47,641 bases of DNA, taken from UBA2329 sp964577215 (lineage in GTDB: Bacteria > Bacteroidota > Bacteroidia > Chitinophagales > Saprospiraceae). Shown piece by piece: positions 31,643-40,734 of the stretch (the stretch's first letter is position 1; the number at the start of each line of letters is the position of its first letter). The DNA lies in NCBI GenBank assembly GCA_964577215.1, contig CAZNYK010000017.1:1-47641 (forward strand). The letters run 5' to 3'. The notes beneath the pieces were generated by a model that saw nothing but the letters and a program-made list of their open reading frames with translations, searched no databases and was not told the DNA's origin. The translations under genes were made by a program, and so were the position numbers.

Positions 31643-34600
31643 ATGAAACCAAAACACACTTTACTTGTTCTGGCGATCCTTATGCTCTGCTCTGCAGGGG
31701 TATTCGGCCAGAAAAAGGGCGTTGCTGCTCCCCCCAAGGAGGTCAAGCAGGAACACTTTTTGGACAAACTGTCCATCGCAGGTCTCAAGTTCCGCAACGT
31801 AGGCCCTGCCGTTACTTCCGGCCGCATCTCCGACATCGCTGTTCACCCGCAAAACAGAAGCGTCTATTACGTCGCCTCTTCTTCCGGGGGCGTGTGGAAA
31901 ACGGTAAATGCAGGTACCACTTATGAACCCGTTTTCGATGCGCAGGGGTCTTACTCCATTGGATGCGTAACCATTGATCCCAATAATCCCAATGTGATCT
32001 GGGTGGGTTCCGGCGAGAACAACAACCAGCGCTCCGTGGCTTATGGCGATGGCATCTACAAATCGGAAGACGGCGGCAGCACATGGAAGAACATGGGCTT
32101 GAAAAACTCAGAGCACATTGGTAAGATCATCGTCCATCCAGCCAATTCTGATGTGGTGTACGTAGCTGCCATAGGCCCGCTCTGGAAAGAAGGAGGGGAC
32201 CGGGGCGTGTATAAAACCACTGACGGAGGGAAGACCTGGAATGCCGTACTTACCATTGACGAGCACACCGGCGTTAACGACATCCTCATTGACCCGCGAA
32301 ACCCGGATGTACTTTACGCTGCCGCATTCCAACGCCGGCGCCACGTGTTTACTTACGTGAGCGGCGGACCGGGCAGCGGTATGTACAAGACGAAAGACGG
32401 CGGACAAAACTGGGACAAGATCAACAACGGCCTTCCCACAGTCGATATAGGACGCATAGGCCTGGCCATGGCGCCTTCCGACCCTGAGGTGATCTACGCC
32501 ATTGTGGAGGCAGCACAAGACAAAGGCGGCTTTTTCCGGAGCACCAACCGGGGAGCAAGTTGGGAACGGCGCTCCGGCCATGCGACCTCCGGCAATTATT
32601 ACTGCGAGATCGTAGTGCACCCCTCCAATCCCGACGTGGTGTTCTCAATGGACGTATGGCTGCAAGTGAGTAACGACGGAGGGAAAACCTTCAGAATGCT
32701 CGGGGAGGATTTTAAACACGTGGATAATCACTCCATATGGATCGACCCCAAAGATTCAAACTATTACTTAGTAGGCTCCGATGGCGGCATTTATGAAACT
32801 TTTGACGGAGCCAGGACCTGGGCTTTTAAAGCCAATTTGCCCGTTACCCAGTTTTACAAAGTGGAGGTGGACAATTCCGAGCCGTTCTATAACATCTACG
32901 GCGGCACCCAGGACAACTTCAGCCTCGGCGGCCCATCCCGCACCCGCGGCGCGCACGGAATCGTCAATTCCGACTGGTTCGTGACCAATGGCGGCGATGG
33001 GTTCGAGTCGGCCATCGACCCTAAAAATCCCAATATCGTTTATGCCCAGGCTCAATACGGCGTATTGGTTCGCTATGACCGGGCAAGCGGCGAGATCACC
33101 GGCATTCAGCCTAAACCGGGCCGGGACGAACCACAGTATCGCTGGAACTGGGATGCCCCGCTCATGACTTCCGCTCATGTGGACAAACGGCTCTACTTTG
33201 CTGCCAACAAGCTTTTCCGCAGCGATGACTACGGCAATACCTGGTTGACCATAAGCCCTGATCTCTCCCGCCAGATTGACCGCAACACGCTTCCCGTTAT
33301 GGGGCGCATACAAAGTATCGACGCCGTTGCCAAAAATGCCAGCACTTCCCCCTATGGCAATATCGTGGCTTTCCACGAGAGCCCTCTGAGCGCCGACCTG
33401 CTGTATGCCGGCACCGACGACGGCCTCATTCAGATCACGGAAGACGGAGGGAGAACCTGGACAAAGATCGACTGCAATGCCATACCGGGCGTACCCGAGC
33501 GCACCTATGTAAATTCCCTGCTTGCTTCGCAACACGATATCAATGTGGTGTATGCAGCGTTCAACCATCACAAGTACGGGGATTTCAAGCCTTATTTGTA
33601 TAGAAGCAACGACCGCGGCCGCACCTGGAAGGCCATTGCCAATAACCTGCCCGAGCGCGGTTCCACTTACTCCATTGCCGAGGATCATGTGGATAAAGAC
33701 CTGCTTTTTGTCGGTACGGAGTTCGGCTGCTTCTTCAGCCCCGACGGCGGCATGTATTGGAAAGCGCTCAAAGCAGGCTTGCCCACTATTGCGGTTCGGG
33801 ATATCGCCATTCAAAAGCGGGAAAACGACCTCGTGCTCGGCACCTTCGGCAGGGGCTTTTTCGTTCTCGACGATTACTCGCCCTTGAGGCAGGTCAAAAA
33901 AGACCAATTGGCTGCCGAAGCCAAAATTTATCCTGTCAAGGACGGCCTCGTATTCCACGAAAGCTATCCGCTCGGGCTGAGGGGGAAATCCTTTCAAGGG
34001 CATTCCTATTACGCCGCGCCCAATCCTCCGGTTGGGGCTACCTTTTCATATTTCATAAAAGATGAAGTGAAAACGCTCAAGCAAAAGCGACAGGAGGAGG
34101 AAAAAGAAAAGATCAAAAAAGGTGAGCCGATCCGCTATCCTACCTACGAGGAACTGGAAGCCGAAAACAGGGAGGAAGAACCTTACCTGCTGTTCACCAT
34201 TCGGGACCCTCAGGGCAAGATCGTCCGCGAACTCAAAACTGCCGTTCGGCAGGGTGTGAACCGCATTACCTGGGATGGTCGCTTTCCCAGCATCAACCCG
34301 GTGCGCCTCACCCCGCCGGCATTTGAAAACCCCTTTGCCAATCTCGACGAGGGCGTTTTGGCAATGCCCGGCGAATACTCGGTTTCCCTGTCGCAGAGCG
34401 CCAAAGGACAACTGCGCGAATTGGTTGGCCCACAGCCTTTCCGGCTCAACAGCCTCGGCGGCGTCACCCTGCCGGCAGCCGATCGCGCCGCCCTGGTCGC
34501 ATTTCAACGCGAAGCCCAGGATTTGCAGCGTGCCGTATCAGGGGCTTCAGGCATGATGAACGAGATCAACACCCGGGTACAACATATGCGCAAGGCTATA

Positions 34601-34951
34601 TTTTCTACTGTTACTCCCAAGAAAGAATTGGTTGATGATCTCACGGCTGTTGAAGCCAAGCTTTACGGGATTCGGAAGGCTATGTTCGGCGATAATGTCG
34701 CCGGCGCTTTAGACAAGGATGAGCCTATGCCGGTGGCTTCCCGCGTAGGTTGGCTTACCGGCGAGATGTGGTCGAGCACATCGGCGCCAACCCAGTCGCA
34801 CCGGGATGCCCTGCGCATTGCCGGCGAAGCGTTCAGACCGCTTCTGGCGCAAATCCGGGATGTGCGCAGTAATGACCTGCGCCTGTTGGAGGAAAAATTG
34901 GAAAAAGCAGGCGCTCCATACACTCCGGGAAGAGATGTGAAGTGGGATTGA
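31643..34951 (+). CDS. Large exported BNR/Asp-box (sortilin/VPS10-like) repeat protein
   Basis: 1102 residues with signal peptide (1-22, ending VFGQ). About 40-740 is a beta-propeller with many Asp-box copies of the form S/T-x-D-G-G-x-T-W (GIYKSEDGGSTWKN, GVYKTTDGGKTWNA, GMYKTKDGGQNWDK, LIQITEDGGRTWTK, LYRSNDRGRTWKA). Residues about 815-850 are a lysine/glutamate-rich stretch, possibly coiled coil; then a FlgD-like beta domain (PYLLFTIRDPQGKIVRELKTAVRQGVNRITWDGR), and a helical C-terminus. No T9SS sorting domain is present. In Bacteroidota such proteins are often annotated as glycosyl hydrolases, but I see no catalytic signature. It is followed by a bidirectional terminator. Confidence 0.85.
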   Translation: MKPKHTLLVLAILMLCSAGVFGQKKGVAAPPKEVKQEHFLDKLSIAGLKFRNVGPAVTSGRISDIAVHPQNRSVYYVASSSGGVWKTVNAGTTYEPVFDAQGSYSIGCVTIDPNNPNVIWVGSGENNNQRSVAYGDGIYKSEDGGSTWKNMGLKNSEHIGKIIVHPANSDVVYVAAIGPLWKEGGDRGVYKTTDGGKTWNAVLTIDEHTGVNDILIDPRNPDVLYAAAFQRRRHVFTYVSGGPGSGMYKTKDGGQNWDKINNGLPTVDIGRIGLAMAPSDPEVIYAIVEAAQDKGGFFRSTNRGASWERRSGHATSGNYYCEIVVHPSNPDVVFSMDVWLQVSNDGGKTFRMLGEDFKHVDNHSIWIDPKDSNYYLVGSDGGIYETFDGARTWAFKANLPVTQFYKVEVDNSEPFYNIYGGTQDNFSLGGPSRTRGAHGIVNSDWFVTNGGDGFESAIDPKNPNIVYAQAQYGVLVRYDRASGEITGIQPKPGRDEPQYRWNWDAPLMTSAHVDKRLYFAANKLFRSDDYGNTWLTISPDLSRQIDRNTLPVMGRIQSIDAVAKNASTSPYGNIVAFHESPLSADLLYAGTDDGLIQITEDGGRTWTKIDCNAIPGVPERTYVNSLLASQHDINVVYAAFNHHKYGDFKPYLYRSNDRGRTWKAIANNLPERGSTYSIAEDHVDKDLLFVGTEFGCFFSPDGGMYWKALKAGLPTIAVRDIAIQKRENDLVLGTFGRGFFVLDDYSPLRQVKKDQLAAEAKIYPVKDGLVFHESYPLGLRGKSFQGHSYYAAPNPPVGATFSYFIKDEVKTLKQKRQEEEKEKIKKGEPIRYPTYEELEAENREEEPYLLFTIRDPQGKIVRELKTAVRQGVNRITWDGRFPSINPVRLTPPAFENPFANLDEGVLAMPGEYSVSLSQSAKGQLRELVGPQPFRLNSLGGVTLPAADRAALVAFQREAQDLQRAVSGASGMMNEINTRVQHMRKAIFSTVTPKKELVDDLTAVEAKLYGIRKAMFGDNVAGALDKDEPMPVASRVGWLTGEMWSSTSAPTQSHRDALRIAGEAFRPLLAQIRDVRSNDLRLLEEKLEKAGAPYTPGRDVKWD

Positions 34952-34970
34952 TCTTCTGGTAGCCAAAGAA

Positions 34971-35007
34971 AAAGCCATCCCTGATTTGCTCAGGGATGGC
35001 TTTTTTT
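34971..35007. terminator. Bidirectional terminator between convergent genes
   Basis: AAAGCCATCCCTGA pairs with TCAGGGATGGCTTT around a 5-base loop; seven T follow on the plus strand. On the minus strand the stem is followed by a T-rich run (TTTTTCTTT). It serves both the BNR gene and the T9SS gene on the other strand. Confidence 0.9.
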
Positions 35008-35029
35008 ACAGGCGCCAAACGCTACTACA

Positions 35030-37306
35030 TCAATGTTTCACGATAACCGGGCGCACAGCGGCGCCGCTTGGTGTGTTCACTTTCAGGTAGTAGGTGCCGG
35101 AAGGTAGGTTGTGTACCGGCATATTGATGATTTCCCTGTTTACCTGGTCGAAACGACGCAGGGTAAGCACCCGGCCGTTTTGGTCGTACAAGGCAATTTG
35201 AATATCCTGCGGGCTATCCAGCGCAAGTTTGAGGTTGACCATATCCGAAGCCGGATTGGGGAATACCTCAAATGCAGCCTCCGGTAGCGGTGTTTCATTC
35301 ACAGAAACGACCGGGCCGATATTTAAGCGAACTACCGGCATTACAGTGAAGACCAGATCGTAGTTGGGGGTGTTCCCCGGTGACAGGGCGCTGCCGTATC
35401 GCGGCTTCATCAGGGAGTCGGCATAGAAGAATGTGGCTACATAATTCAAGCGGTTGGTGCCGCGCGTTTGCATGGTCACGTTGTCTTCCGTAGCGTATTG
35501 CAAGGCTATGAAATAGTGCTTATCGCTTTCCAACGGAACCTGATTGCCGTCGATATCCACGGGTATATTGATCAGGTTGGTACCCTCCATACCCGTAAAT
35601 TCATAGGAGTTGAAAGCGATGGGCGCATCCGCGTACTCGGCGGGGTTGATCCTGTCGTCGCCGTTTGTATCGCCGTCCCATTGGTAAAGCAAAACCGTTA
35701 CGTTGCGGCCTGTGAGCGCCGCTGCGTTTCCTACGCTGAAGGTGACCGAGTTGGCTGCAAAGCCCTCTCCGTTGGGTATGTAGTAGATATTACCCCAAGA
35801 GTAGCTGTTGTTGGTAGGTATGGTATAGTTCAACAACCCTATTCCGAGTTCTTTCGAGAAAATGGAATCGGTCATTACAAAGGAGAACTCCTGGGAGTTG
35901 TTGAGGGGTATTTCATCAGGCACGTCGTCAATGGTCAGCGTATATCTTCCTGTGTAGGTGCCGGCGGTAGCAGGGGGCGCGTATTCATCCGGGAAAAAAA
36001 CATTTTCCGCCAGGGAGTCCGGAGCAATGGAACCGTAGTGAATAGAATCCGCATAAATAACCTCGTTACTCGAGTTCTGAATGGTAACGGTAAGCGTGGA
36101 GGCCGTCACTGTTTGAGAACCTACGTTTTCAATGTCGGCGATAAAGCCGAAAGGTTCCAATTGGCTGATCGGCATTGCCGCATTGGGCGAAAAAGCGTAG
36201 AAAGGGTTGACCCGCATGTCGTAGCGGGGTTGTTCGATAATGGAGACATCGTCAATGGCCCAGTAGTAAAAGTCTGCCGACCAAATAAATTTAACGCGGA
36301 AGTTGGCCGATCCCTGGACGTCGGGGAGATTGACTATGCGCTGTATCTGGAGAGGATTCGCGTTAGGCTCCACTCCGATGTTGACGTTCTGGGGAGCGTT
36401 CCATGTGACGCCGCCATCGGTGCTGTATGAAACTGAAGTGCGGAGGTTTCCCGGAGGTGCATCGGCCGAGGGGTTGAGAAAACGCACGAGTTCGTAAAAA
36501 CTGAGCGATACATTCGCCGTGACGCCCGACAAGTCGATGACCGGTGAGATCAGTTCGCTGGTATGCTGGGGATACGGGGGCGGACCAGTGGGTACGTTGG
36601 CCTGTAATCCCCGGGTGGTGAGGAAGTCTGCATTCAGCACCATAACGCCATTTGCTGCAGTGGGAGAAGTGATGTTCAATTCGCCGAAACCTGCCGGGAA
36701 AAAGAAACCTGAGCGCACGCTGCCGTTGGGCGACCACGACCAGAGCGCGCCGCAAGTGCTTGCTTTGTTAAATTGAAGTTGCACCGCGTTGTCGGCGCTG
36801 GCAATGGTGAGTGTGTCGCCGGCAACGGTGAATGTGGGCGAATTCAATCCCAGGAAGGTGGCGCCCCATTGGTTATAGGCATCCTGCTCCATGTCCATGC
36901 TGGTGAAATAGAGCGTTTGGCGGTTTGCCGGATTATAGTTGTAAATGGTGGAATCCAAAGGAATATTCACACCGTTGAGGTTCGATGTCAATACTCCCCC
37001 GGCAAGTGTGTACCGGGCTTGCGCTTCAGCCTGGTTGGCGCCGTCGGAAAAGCGTACAGAGTAATCAACCGAAGTGTTTACGGCAAATTCACCCTGGAGA
37101 TCGGGAATAGCCGTGCCGTTGAGCGTGGCGGAGGTCAAAGTCCAGCGGCCGATAGCCGGGCCGGTAATGTTGCCGCAAAGAGTACTTCGCACGGTCCAGC
37201 CTGTGGAGCCGCCGTTAAAATCTTCTGTCCAGACCGGCACAGGTTGCGCAGCGAGCTGCATGCCGGCCAAGAGAAGTACGACAATAAAGAGTAACACTTT
37301 TTTCAT
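35030..37306 (-). CDS. Secreted multi-domain protein with T9SS type A sorting domain
   Basis: 758 residues. Signal peptide 1-20 (ending QLAAQ). Beta-rich throughout: a first half with jelly-roll-like segments (VWTEDFNGGSTGWTVRSTLCG; SLSFYELVRFLNP...FYYWAIDDVSIIEQP resembles MAM-like or cleaved-adhesin modules), a middle with an Ig-like 'ENVGSQTVTASTLTVTIQNSSNEVIY' domain, and a region with DGDTNGDDRINPAEY that looks like a dockerin or calcium-binding loop. The end, FEVFPNPASDMVNLKL...GTYYLKVNTPSGAAVRPVIVKH, is the T9SS sorting domain. No enzymatic motif is seen. It is a surface or secreted protein of unknown role. Confidence 0.85.
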   Translation of the reverse strand: MKKVLLFIVVLLLAGMQLAAQPVPVWTEDFNGGSTGWTVRSTLCGNITGPAIGRWTLTSATLNGTAIPDLQGEFAVNTSVDYSVRFSDGANQAEAQARYTLAGGVLTSNLNGVNIPLDSTIYNYNPANRQTLYFTSMDMEQDAYNQWGATFLGLNSPTFTVAGDTLTIASADNAVQLQFNKASTCGALWSWSPNGSVRSGFFFPAGFGELNITSPTAANGVMVLNADFLTTRGLQANVPTGPPPYPQHTSELISPVIDLSGVTANVSLSFYELVRFLNPSADAPPGNLRTSVSYSTDGGVTWNAPQNVNIGVEPNANPLQIQRIVNLPDVQGSANFRVKFIWSADFYYWAIDDVSIIEQPRYDMRVNPFYAFSPNAAMPISQLEPFGFIADIENVGSQTVTASTLTVTIQNSSNEVIYADSIHYGSIAPDSLAENVFFPDEYAPPATAGTYTGRYTLTIDDVPDEIPLNNSQEFSFVMTDSIFSKELGIGLLNYTIPTNNSYSWGNIYYIPNGEGFAANSVTFSVGNAAALTGRNVTVLLYQWDGDTNGDDRINPAEYADAPIAFNSYEFTGMEGTNLINIPVDIDGNQVPLESDKHYFIALQYATEDNVTMQTRGTNRLNYVATFFYADSLMKPRYGSALSPGNTPNYDLVFTVMPVVRLNIGPVVSVNETPLPEAAFEVFPNPASDMVNLKLALDSPQDIQIALYDQNGRVLTLRRFDQVNREIINMPVHNLPSGTYYLKVNTPSGAAVRPVIVKH

Positions 37307-37488
37307 AGGAAGAACTTTTTAAGGTGATTATGCTGCAAAGAAAAAAAGAATGCTCTGATTCGCAGCACGAAGCGCATCAAAAATTAAAAGGCCGCCGGTT
37401 GGAGAATGGAGACAGGCGGGATTGCCTTAGCTTCTACTGGACGCTTCGGATAAAAGCAGCCGCAGGTCGGGCCGTTTTTTTATACTTC
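37307..37488. other. Intergenic region between the IscA-type gene and the T9SS gene
   Basis: 182 bases upstream of the 35030-37306 gene and after the end of the IscA-type gene. AT-rich near 37320-37390. I see no strong promoter match, terminator or RNA. Confidence 0.5.
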
Positions 37489-37842
37489 TCAAGCGGAAAA
37501 AGACGTTCCGCATCCGCAGGTATCCTTGGCGTTGGGATTGTTGAAGGAGAAGCCCCGGTTGTTGAGTCCTTCCACCCAGTCGATTTCCATACCGAGCAGG
37601 TAAATGGCGTGCGCTTTTTGCATGAATACTTTAATGCCTTCAACCATGAAGGTTTGGTCGCCTTCTTTGGCTTCGTCAAAACCGAGTATGTAGGAGAATC
37701 CTGAGCAGCCGCCTCCTTTAACACCGACGCGAAGGCCGTAGCCCTCCGGAATGTGTTGCTCATCGCGTATGCGAATCAGCTCGCGCACAGCGCCTTCTGT
37801 AAGTGTAACAGGAGTGACAGCAGTATCTGAAGTATGGCTCAT
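37489..37842 (-). CDS. HesB/IscA-family iron-sulfur cluster assembly protein
   Basis: 117 residues. Carries or inserts Fe-S clusters. The three conserved cysteines are present: Cys46 in GGGCSGFSY, and Cys109 and Cys111 in DTCGCGTSF. VTLTEGAVRELIRIRDEQ at the N-terminus and WVEGLNNRGFSFNNPNAKDTCGCG at the C-terminus are typical A-type carrier motifs. The ATG at 37842 leaves a short 12-residue extension before the domain. It is alone here; no suf or isc genes are in the window. Confidence 0.93.
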   Translation of the reverse strand: MSHTSDTAVTPVTLTEGAVRELIRIRDEQHIPEGYGLRVGVKGGGCSGFSYILGFDEAKEGDQTFMVEGIKVFMQKAHAIYLLGMEIDWVEGLNNRGFSFNNPNAKDTCGCGTSFSA

Positions 37843-37947
37843 GTCGATGGATGTTGCAGATCAATATTGTATTCACCACAACGCCGGGCGCGGCATTTTG
37901 GTTTGATCGCTCCAATCAAATTCTACGGTTTTGTGGGATGAAGCAAG

Positions 37948-38775
37948 TCAGAAGTTCGGGCAACCCAATCCTCTTCCTGGCCGGTTTTTCGCGCCCTGGA
38001 GCCGGAAGGAGAGGGTAATTCCGCCAATTCCGTACCAGTCATTGAAAGGGCCGCCCCGGACGTAAGTCACATCCTGAGGTTCTTTTATGGTCGGGTTGCT
38101 CAGCGTTGCGGCAAGAGAACCGTTTCCGGTCAGTACGTCTAAGTAATTCACCTCCATGCTGGTAATATCGTCTAAATAGTCGTTGAATAATTTTCTGGCG
38201 CCGAATTCCATGCCGAGAGACCATGCCTGGTTGAAGGTGAATTTCAGGCCGAGGCCGAAAGGAACGGCTATCTGTGTGAGGGAGTAAGGGGCCTCATATC
38301 CGGCAAGCCCCTGTCCTTCGGTGCCGAGGGGCTGAAGATCGATCCAGTTGTTGTCGTATAGCGTCTGAGGGTTGAACCGGTAAACCGCGGCGCCGCCGAA
38401 CAAGTATGGCGCCGTAACCACTTTGGCACGGGCGCCGCCTAACTGAAAGGGGCTGAATTCTGCTGTCAGCGCCAGCTCGGTGATATTGGAGCGAAAATTG
38501 CGCATGCGATCCGGGTATTCCGTGTTAGCGTCATTGCCGCTTACTTTGGCCTGGGAAATACCCGCCCGGAGACTCAGGAATTTGTTGAGGTTAAATCTTC
38601 CGAAAGCGCCGAAGGCGGGCTGTAATTCGTTGAGGTATCCGTTAAGATCGGCAGGCGACATGTCGCCGCTGTAAAGGGAGACGCCGCCCATAAGGCCTAT
38701 TTCGGTGCTCTGGGCCTGGAGTTGGAATGCGACGCAGCCTGCAAAAAGCAAGGCGAAGAGTTGGAACTTTTTCAT
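37948..38775 (-). CDS. DUF6089-type outer-membrane beta-barrel protein
   Basis: 275 residues. Signal peptide 1-20 or so (ending QLQAQ), then TEIGLMGGVSLYSGDMSPADL, the typical start of DUF6089 barrels ('E.G...G...Y.GD'). PAFGAFGRFNLNKFLSLRAGISQAKVSG and later strands have the alternating pattern of a barrel. The upstream ATG at 38790 would add five residues; the MKKFQ start is preferred. A TATTTTTG element (minus strand, 38884-38877) lies about 100 bases upstream. Members of this family are common in Bacteroidota and linked by family knowledge to the envelope; no function is established. Confidence 0.8.
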   Translation of the reverse strand: MKKFQLFALLFAGCVAFQLQAQSTEIGLMGGVSLYSGDMSPADLNGYLNELQPAFGAFGRFNLNKFLSLRAGISQAKVSGNDANTEYPDRMRNFRSNITELALTAEFSPFQLGGARAKVVTAPYLFGGAAVYRFNPQTLYDNNWIDLQPLGTEGQGLAGYEAPYSLTQIAVPFGLGLKFTFNQAWSLGMEFGARKLFNDYLDDITSMEVNYLDVLTGNGSLAATLSNPTIKEPQDVTYVRGGPFNDWYGIGGITLSFRLQGAKNRPGRGLGCPNF

Positions 38776-38981
38776 GGTGTCTTTTCTCACTCGTTTATGT
38801 TCTCGGGATAAAGGCCTGCTTTCGCAGCGCAGGCACCTCCATTCAACGCAATATACCGGGCGGTTTATTTTTTGGGCAAAAATAAAAATACTCCGGCCCG
38901 GTAGAAAACCTCAGCCGGTATCATCTTCGCAGCACATACGGTCGAAACAAAGTTTTGCTGCTCACTATCCGGCAGAAAACA
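38776..38981. other. Intergenic region with a minus-strand -7 element
   Basis: 206 bases between the end of the DUF2027-Smr gene and the start of the DUF6089 gene. It holds TATTTTTG on the minus strand (38884-38877), a match to the -7 consensus but without a good -33. Nothing else is seen. Confidence 0.45.
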
Positions 38982-40013
38982 TCAGCGCAGGATCACTTCC
39001 GTAGCGCCGAAACCGTACCGGGGATGGAATTTATTCTCAAACGTCTTTACATATTCCATTTGCATCAGCCGGGTGGCAATAGCGTCGCGAAGCTTCCCTT
39101 TGCCGACGCCGTGGATGATGAATACGCGTTCTGCCCCTACACGAAGGGCCTTATCCATAAAGGTCTCGAAGTAAGAAAGTTGAATGCGGGTAATTTCCGC
39201 ATTGGTCATTTTTTTGGGATTCTTAAGGAGTTTCTCAATGTGAAGGTCTATTTCGGGTACAAAATGGGCCAGTTCCACAACTTCGTGCGAAGGGTTCCGC
39301 TTGAAGGCGGATGTGCGCCCGGCAGGCCCTGCTTTCCTGAGCGTGTAGGTCTTCAGGTCTTCCTTTTCTGAAGGTTGCGGAGCTTGTTCGTTCCTGTCAA
39401 ATAAGCGGTACAAGTGTACGGGTCTGTTGAGTATAGGCGCCGTGATGGTCTTTGAAAAAAACTTCTTTGCTTTGATCTTCAGTTCCTTTGTCAGCTCAGG
39501 GCTCAGTCCGTCAGTTGTGATTTTGGAGCATTTCACATGTACTTCCGGTTGTTCATTCAAATCGTCCATCTGCATGGAACCCAATGGAACGGCGCTGACG
39601 GCGGGCAATTTGCCATGGGATTCGTATTTAGGCTCGCCGGCGGATAAGAACAGGAAATGATATACGTATTCCTGGTTGGTGTCGTTGAGAAGGTACAAGC
39701 GAAATGCAGAGGGCGCCTGCGGATCGAATGCCAGTTGAATTCCGAAACTTTTTAAAATGGCATATTGACTTTCTACGGGCGGAGCGTTTCTTTCTTCCTG
39801 CTGACCTTCGGGTGAATTTGTAACAATGATTTTCCCTTTGGTTCCCCCGGTTTTTGCTTCCATCGCCCGTACCAGATCCTCGGTAAATACAGGTATTTCC
39901 ATTTCATTGCCGTCGAGGCGCACCATGAGCAGGTCTTTGTCCAAAATATCAGTCACCACTCCGCAATCCGAAGAGTGTTTCAGTTGTACCCGCGATCCTT
40001 TGGCAAAAAGCAT
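38982..40013 (-). CDS. DUF2027 and Smr domain protein
   Basis: 343 residues. N-terminal part (1-60, KGSRVQLKHSSDCGVVTDILDKDLLMVRLDGNEMEIPVFTEDLVRA) is an SH3-like barrel; the middle (about 100-200) is a DUF2027 domain; the end (about 265-343, EIDLHIEKLL...VGAERVFIIHGVGKGKLRDAIATRL) is a Smr domain, with HGVGKGKLR matching the H-G-x-G-x-G-x-L motif. Smr domains are nicking endonuclease-like or RNA-binding modules. MutS itself is absent. The frame is open upstream to 40190, but ATG 40013 gives the normal start. -7 element TATCTTTG lies 25 bases upstream on the minus strand. Confidence 0.88.
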   Translation of the reverse strand: MLFAKGSRVQLKHSSDCGVVTDILDKDLLMVRLDGNEMEIPVFTEDLVRAMEAKTGGTKGKIIVTNSPEGQQEERNAPPVESQYAILKSFGIQLAFDPQAPSAFRLYLLNDTNQEYVYHFLFLSAGEPKYESHGKLPAVSAVPLGSMQMDDLNEQPEVHVKCSKITTDGLSPELTKELKIKAKKFFSKTITAPILNRPVHLYRLFDRNEQAPQPSEKEDLKTYTLRKAGPAGRTSAFKRNPSHEVVELAHFVPEIDLHIEKLLKNPKKMTNAEITRIQLSYFETFMDKALRVGAERVFIIHGVGKGKLRDAIATRLMQMEYVKTFENKFHPRYGFGATEVILR

Positions 40014-40038
40014 GGTTGAAAATTGCGCATTCAGGCTC

Positions 40039-40046
40039 CAAAGATA
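40039..40046 (-). promoter_or_regulatory. Candidate -7 element (TATCTTTG) for the DUF2027-Smr gene
   Basis: Minus-strand TATCTTTG lies 25 bases upstream of the ATG at 40013. The nearest TTTG on that strand is 24 bases farther, a little long for a -33. Confidence 0.45.
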
Positions 40047-40088
40047 TGGATAATCCTTTACTTTGGCATTCAAAGGAAAAACCGTGCT

Positions 40089-40730
40089 ATGGCTTTGCGA
40101 TGGCGGCTGGCTCAGGAAGCCGAACTCAGATGGTGGAAAATGTACCTTCGCGGCGGGCATACAGCTGGCTATCTCAACCGGAAGGCACAATACTGGCGCC
40201 GGGTGTTGTCAGAGGCGGCCTGCGACCCGGGCCCCGGAGCCTGTGTACTGGATGCCGGTTGCGGCCCTGCCGGGGTGTTCATGGTGCTCCGGGACCAAAT
40301 AGTTGACGCCGTGGACCCCCTGATTGACAGATACGAGGCCAAACTTGGGTTATTCAGGAAAAGCAGTTATCCGAATGTTCGCTTTTGGGCGGAAAAGCTG
40401 GAAGATTTCCAGCCGGAAAGTCTGTATTCCTGGGTTTTTTGTTTTAATGCCATCAACCACGTCCGCGATATAGAACGGTGCCTTGATGTCTTGAACAAAG
40501 CGCTGGCGCCCGGCGGAACCTTAGTGATTTCCGTAGATGCGCACCGGTTCGCGGTATTGAAAGCCCTGTTCCGCGCACTTCCCGGGGATATTCTGCATCC
40601 GCATCAACACGACGATGCCGGCTACACAGCTATGCTGGAGCGCCGTGGATTAGTGTTGAAGCAAAAAAAAATTTTGAAGGAAGAAGCGATTTTCCGGCAT
40701 TACCTTTACGTCGCCCAAAAAACAACTTGA
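40089..40730 (+). CDS. SAM-dependent methyltransferase
   Basis: 213 residues. ACVLDAGCGPAGVFMVL carries the class I SAM-binding loop (DAGCGPAG); VDAVDPLIDRYEAKL, YSWVFCFNAINHVRDIERCLDVLNKALAPGGTLVISVDAHR and a C-terminal ILKEEAIFRHYLYVAQK fit Methyltransf_11/23-like enzymes. The start is ATG 40089 (MALRWRLAQEAELRWW); the frame farther upstream is non-coding in character. It is divergent from the Smr gene with 75 bases between, and only 4 bases separate it from the large membrane protein gene, so both are surely on one transcript. Substrate unknown. Confidence 0.82.
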   Translation: MALRWRLAQEAELRWWKMYLRGGHTAGYLNRKAQYWRRVLSEAACDPGPGACVLDAGCGPAGVFMVLRDQIVDAVDPLIDRYEAKLGLFRKSSYPNVRFWAEKLEDFQPESLYSWVFCFNAINHVRDIERCLDVLNKALAPGGTLVISVDAHRFAVLKALFRALPGDILHPHQHDDAGYTAMLERRGLVLKQKKILKEEAIFRHYLYVAQKTT

Positions 40731-40734
40731 ATCT

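Noticed and set aside
32768..34003. Open frame of 411 codons on the minus strand
   Set aside because: Antisense to the BNR protein; product lacks any motif, and its composition mirrors the sense codons.
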